Positions 61,019-64,000 of a stretch of DNA of 64,000 nt are shown in pieces. The stretch is from Cliona cf. orientalis. Taxonomy: Eukaryota; Porifera; Demospongiae; Clionaida; Clionaidae. Where the stretch lies: assembly GCA_963930775.1 (NCBI GenBank), contig OZ005690.1, positions 13,294,411 through 13,358,410 on the forward strand, in the 5' to 3' direction. The notes under the pieces were generated by a model. It did no database searches, was not told the origin of the DNA, and worked only from the letters and a program-made list of their open reading frames with translations. Numbering within the stretch: the first letter of the stretch is position 1; each line of letters opens with the position of its first letter. The translations under genes and the position numbers were made by a program.

Positions 61019-61734
61019 TTATTTTACAATTGGTCCATAGGCAACATTCTCTTTCAGTTCAACCAAGTCCTGATGTTCTGGTGTAGATCTCTGCTGTAAT
61101 TCCTCGTATAGTGGTCCTGGAGTTTGAGGATGTAATTGTTGAGATTCTTTATTATGCTGGTGTGGATTGTTTTCCTCAACAGATGAATCTGGTGCTTTAC
61201 TTGTACGTGATTGCTTATTAAGACCACAAGCATATCCAACGGAAAGGAATACTATTGAGCTTACAGCACATACAGCAATTAATATTGATGAAATTGGTGT
61301 CCATAACAAGACTGTCAAGGTTTCTGTAGCTGAGGAAGGTGAACAATGTCTTCATTCATTAAAAGGATTAACCATAGAATCTTATCAGAATCAGATACTT
61401 TAGACTACACTCATAATAGACCACTATAAATAATTATTAAAGGCAATGTATAATAATATAATCCATAATATTATAAGTGTTGAAAATTAATTAGTACCTG
61501 TTGTTGGTGATACAGTTGCACTGAATGGTGAACAAGACTGAATGAAAGTACTTGGATCTGGAATCCACCTTCCACTGCTGTCACATATCACATTGAGGGT
61601 CATTTCGTTAGTGGAATTAAGAGACATCTCATTTTCACAGGTCAGTGTTAAAACAGAACCCTCCAGAGTAGAACTGAAATTTAGCTTGAGATTTCTGTTC
61701 ACAAGTGGTACTGCACAGTCAGCTGTATGATAAT

Positions 61735-61945
61735 TACCGTATAGCGGGAAACTTTCGAGAGAGAAAACTTTCACGAATTTCGTGATTTTCCCGCCATCCG
61801 CAAAAGTTTTCTCCACGAAATTCTAGGCATGCCACACCCATTATGCGATCAATTTTAACATTCCGCGAAAGTTTTCTCCGCGAAATGCTCCTTTCCTACC
61901 GATCCGTGAAAGTTTTCTCCCTCGAAAATTTCCCGCTATACGGTA
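61735..61945. mobile_element. MITE, TACCGTATAGCGGGAAA ends, in intron of K
   Basis: TACCGTATAGCGGGAAACTT and the outward-reading right end TACCGTATAGCGGGAAATTT bound 211 bp rich in GAAAGTTTTCTCC and its complement. Confidence 0.85.
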
Positions 61946-62754
61946 TGATTTGGTGTTATAATTAATCTCTATGATTCTTAGTACCTATGCAGTCCACTTT
62001 TTCAGGGTCTGGTTCCCATTCTCTATTTCCAGTACATACTGATGCATTCGGGCCAGTCAGATTGAATCCAGGAGGGCATGTGTATGCGATGAACTGTCCC
62101 TCTATTGGAGGGCTATCCTGAGATCCACTGACCACAGCAATAGGGTAATATGTTGGTGGATAATTGCAGGTAACTGTATAATGTGTGCATGTGTATATTA
62201 TATGCATATGACATCCTTTATATATTGCCCTAGGCATCAACGCAAATTGTAGGTACAAAGATATACATGCAGCAGCTTTGTATCTAATTACTTATAATAA
62301 TAATAGCCATCGATTATTATTATTATGCTTATAACTCACCATAGTTTAGCAACTTGGCTGTGGTGACATTACAGAGACTTGATACAATGCTTATGTTATA
62401 CTGAGTGTTATAAGAAACAGTCAGATTTGTCATGATGGTCATCACATAAGTAAGTTGAATATGTGATACTTCTGGTGAAACATTGACATGGTAAACTGCT
62501 CCAGGCTCTCGAGGCCATTGAAGTGTGACTGTGACATCATCACTTCTCAAGAGTTGGTTCACCATGGTAACATTGAGGGAACGATCCATGCTATGCAAAA
62601 ATTCATCTATGGAATTAATGATTATGAAACAATTAATTTACCGTCATTTTTCATTATCATACCCTTGTATTTGACGTTTACTGCTATCATTGATGCATTT
62701 TTTTCATTGCCATCTTCAGAACAGTAGATGGTAGATCCATTAATCTCAGTAGTC

Positions 62755-63439
62755 TTGTACCATGGTTGTAACATTCTGACCAATCAGGTTGCTTCATAGG
62801 AGGTGTCTAAATAACTTGTATACCTCTTGTAGGTGTCTAAATATTTAGACACCTATCTCTGAGGCTATGAAATTTTACATGATCATGCCCGCTAGGGTAG
62901 TTACAGCATCTTTTGTTAGTGAAAGAGATCAAGTACAGAGCTCTAGTGCTATGCAGAGTACTGTATGCAGATGATTAGTGGGCAGGTCTTACTGCGTTAA
63001 TTGAATAGGTGGAGCGAATGATTTGCCAAGTCAGCAGTAGTAAAAAAACTTAGCTGCACTCTGACTACCTCGAGTTGAAATCAAGACAGCGATGACATGG
63101 CCGGCCTTTTATACGCAGAGACGATAGTATTGTGGTTCTGAATGTCAAGCAAGAAGCTCGAGTTGGACAGAAAACGGCGTCGGCTCACTATGCGTCGATG
63201 TCTAGCGTCGACTCGATCGACGACGATGGTTTGAACTGTTGCTAGGTACGCGCTCGAGCCTTTTATGGCCGGCGCTGTAGTTGCTAGGCCATAGATACGT
63301 TGTCAGGACCACGTAGCCCATGGTACAAGTCGGTTACATCACTCGGTTCGGTCTCTACGCGATTTACACAGCCTCGGGCCTCCGGCCCTCGGTGTGTAAA
63401 TCCCGTAGAGACCTCCACCTCGTGATGTAACCTATACAT
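62755..63439. mobile_element. Element X, copy 2, inside the Ig exon of K
   Basis: Inverted copy of about 57432-58146, including the GTGTAAATCCCGTAGAGACC palindrome and TTGTACCATGGTTGTAAC at the left end. It splits the Ig coding sequence between LLINN and TTEINGST. No obvious target duplication; about two bases of the exon appear replaced. Confidence 0.85.
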
Positions 63440-64000
63440 ATTGTTAATCAGCAGCTGACTAGTCAATGGGTTGTCAAATGTACGGGTGATATTAAACTCT
63501 GTGAAACCTATCCTAAATTCTGGTGACAGTATAACTACTGGACTCGCTAGGACAATAATTCTATGACTTGTGGCACCAGCCAGGTGAGGAATAGAAACAT
63601 TCCAGGACAAGATGGAGCCAGACACTCTCTCACAAGTCAACAGAACTTGCCCTCCAGGACAGACTGATACAATTCCCAATGGAGACAGTGTTATGGATGT
63701 ACCTAAAAGAATTAATGCATGATTGGCTATCATTGCAAGCAATAAATGATAAATTTTATATACTTGGAGACCTGTGCTTTTAAAGTTTATGTTAATTGAT
63801 AGCACAAAGATATGATCTCCTACATGCTATTTTATAGATTTCTTACACAATTATTATAATAATTAAAACTAATATGCAACTTACTATCGCCGTCGTAAAA
63901 ACACAGAGCATAGATGAATGCTACTAATCTTGCACTGAATCGGAGCATTTCTGACATCTGTCTAGTGTCTAGATCTATCACAATCACAGAGGGGTAGGAA

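Larger units (their letters stand above)
61019..63957 (-). pseudogene. Receptor K: all exons present, Ig exon split by element X
   Basis: Minus-strand exons: signal 63957-63885 (an in-frame ATG at 63948 is an alternative), Ig part 1 63702-63440, element X 63439-62755, Ig part 2 62754-62663, FN3 62606-62340, CCP1 62173-61985, CCP2 61722-61498, TM/tail 61329-61019. Everything outside the insertion is open with matching phase-1 junctions. The Ig halves hold LLTCERVSGS and TIYCSEDGNE. The tail has PLYEEL and VAYGPI, and its juxtamembrane part is distinct (GLNKQSR, with a His/Gln-rich NPHQHNKESQQ). Read through, the insertion gives a stop. Skipping the Ig exon would leave an in-frame FN3-CCP-CCP-TM receptor. 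Classified as pseudogene because the usual Ig domain cannot be made. Confidence 0.7.

Overview
The window looks like nuclear DNA of an early-branching animal, most plausibly a demosponge such as Amphimedon. The genes are AT-rich and compact, with mostly phase-1 introns bounded by GT/AG. Ig, FN3, sushi and Death domains occur together in single receptors, and small inverted-repeat transposons are abundant. The species is an inference; nothing in the sequence names it.

The main content is a cluster of paralogous type I membrane receptors. The common plan is signal-peptide exon, Ig-like exon, FN3-like exon, sushi/CCP-1, sushi/CCP-2, then transmembrane plus cytoplasmic tail. Nearly every boundary is phase 1, so exons can be lost, swapped or skipped without breaking the frame. 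Layout: 101-652, a minus-strand tail relic and the 3' end of a plus-strand receptor; 1234-6600, repeats; A (6601-8240), B (8749-11539), pseudogene C (13790-14416), D (14960-17073), relic E (19190-19790) and F (20643-22789), all on the plus strand; 22790-27500, satellites and a decayed LINE; G (27506-32243, minus) head to head with H (33005-48207 or beyond, plus); 50661-54245, repeats; I (54246-56421, damaged) and J (56638-59827, 5'-truncated) on the plus strand; then an inverted block with an orphan signal exon (60348-60414) and K (61019-63957, minus), whose Ig exon carries a transposon.

Signalling logic: related ectodomains are joined to different tails. A, B, D, I, J and K end in a nearly invariant tail with PLYEEL and a strict ITIM, VAYGPI. 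F has PMYDEV plus a YxxM motif. G has two strict ITIMs (VVYADI, VEYALL), a Death domain and proline-rich SH3-type ligands. The partial gene at the left edge has a fourth tail. F and G have almost the same Ig domain but opposite kinds of tail, which resembles the paired activating/inhibitory receptors of vertebrate immunity. H is a different receptor (Ig, FN3, TM) whose cytoplasmic part is spread over many tiny phase-0 exons encoding duplicated helical segments. Taken together this is a candidate, apparently undescribed, recognition-receptor complex in a non-bilaterian animal. Ligands and function cannot be read from the sequence.
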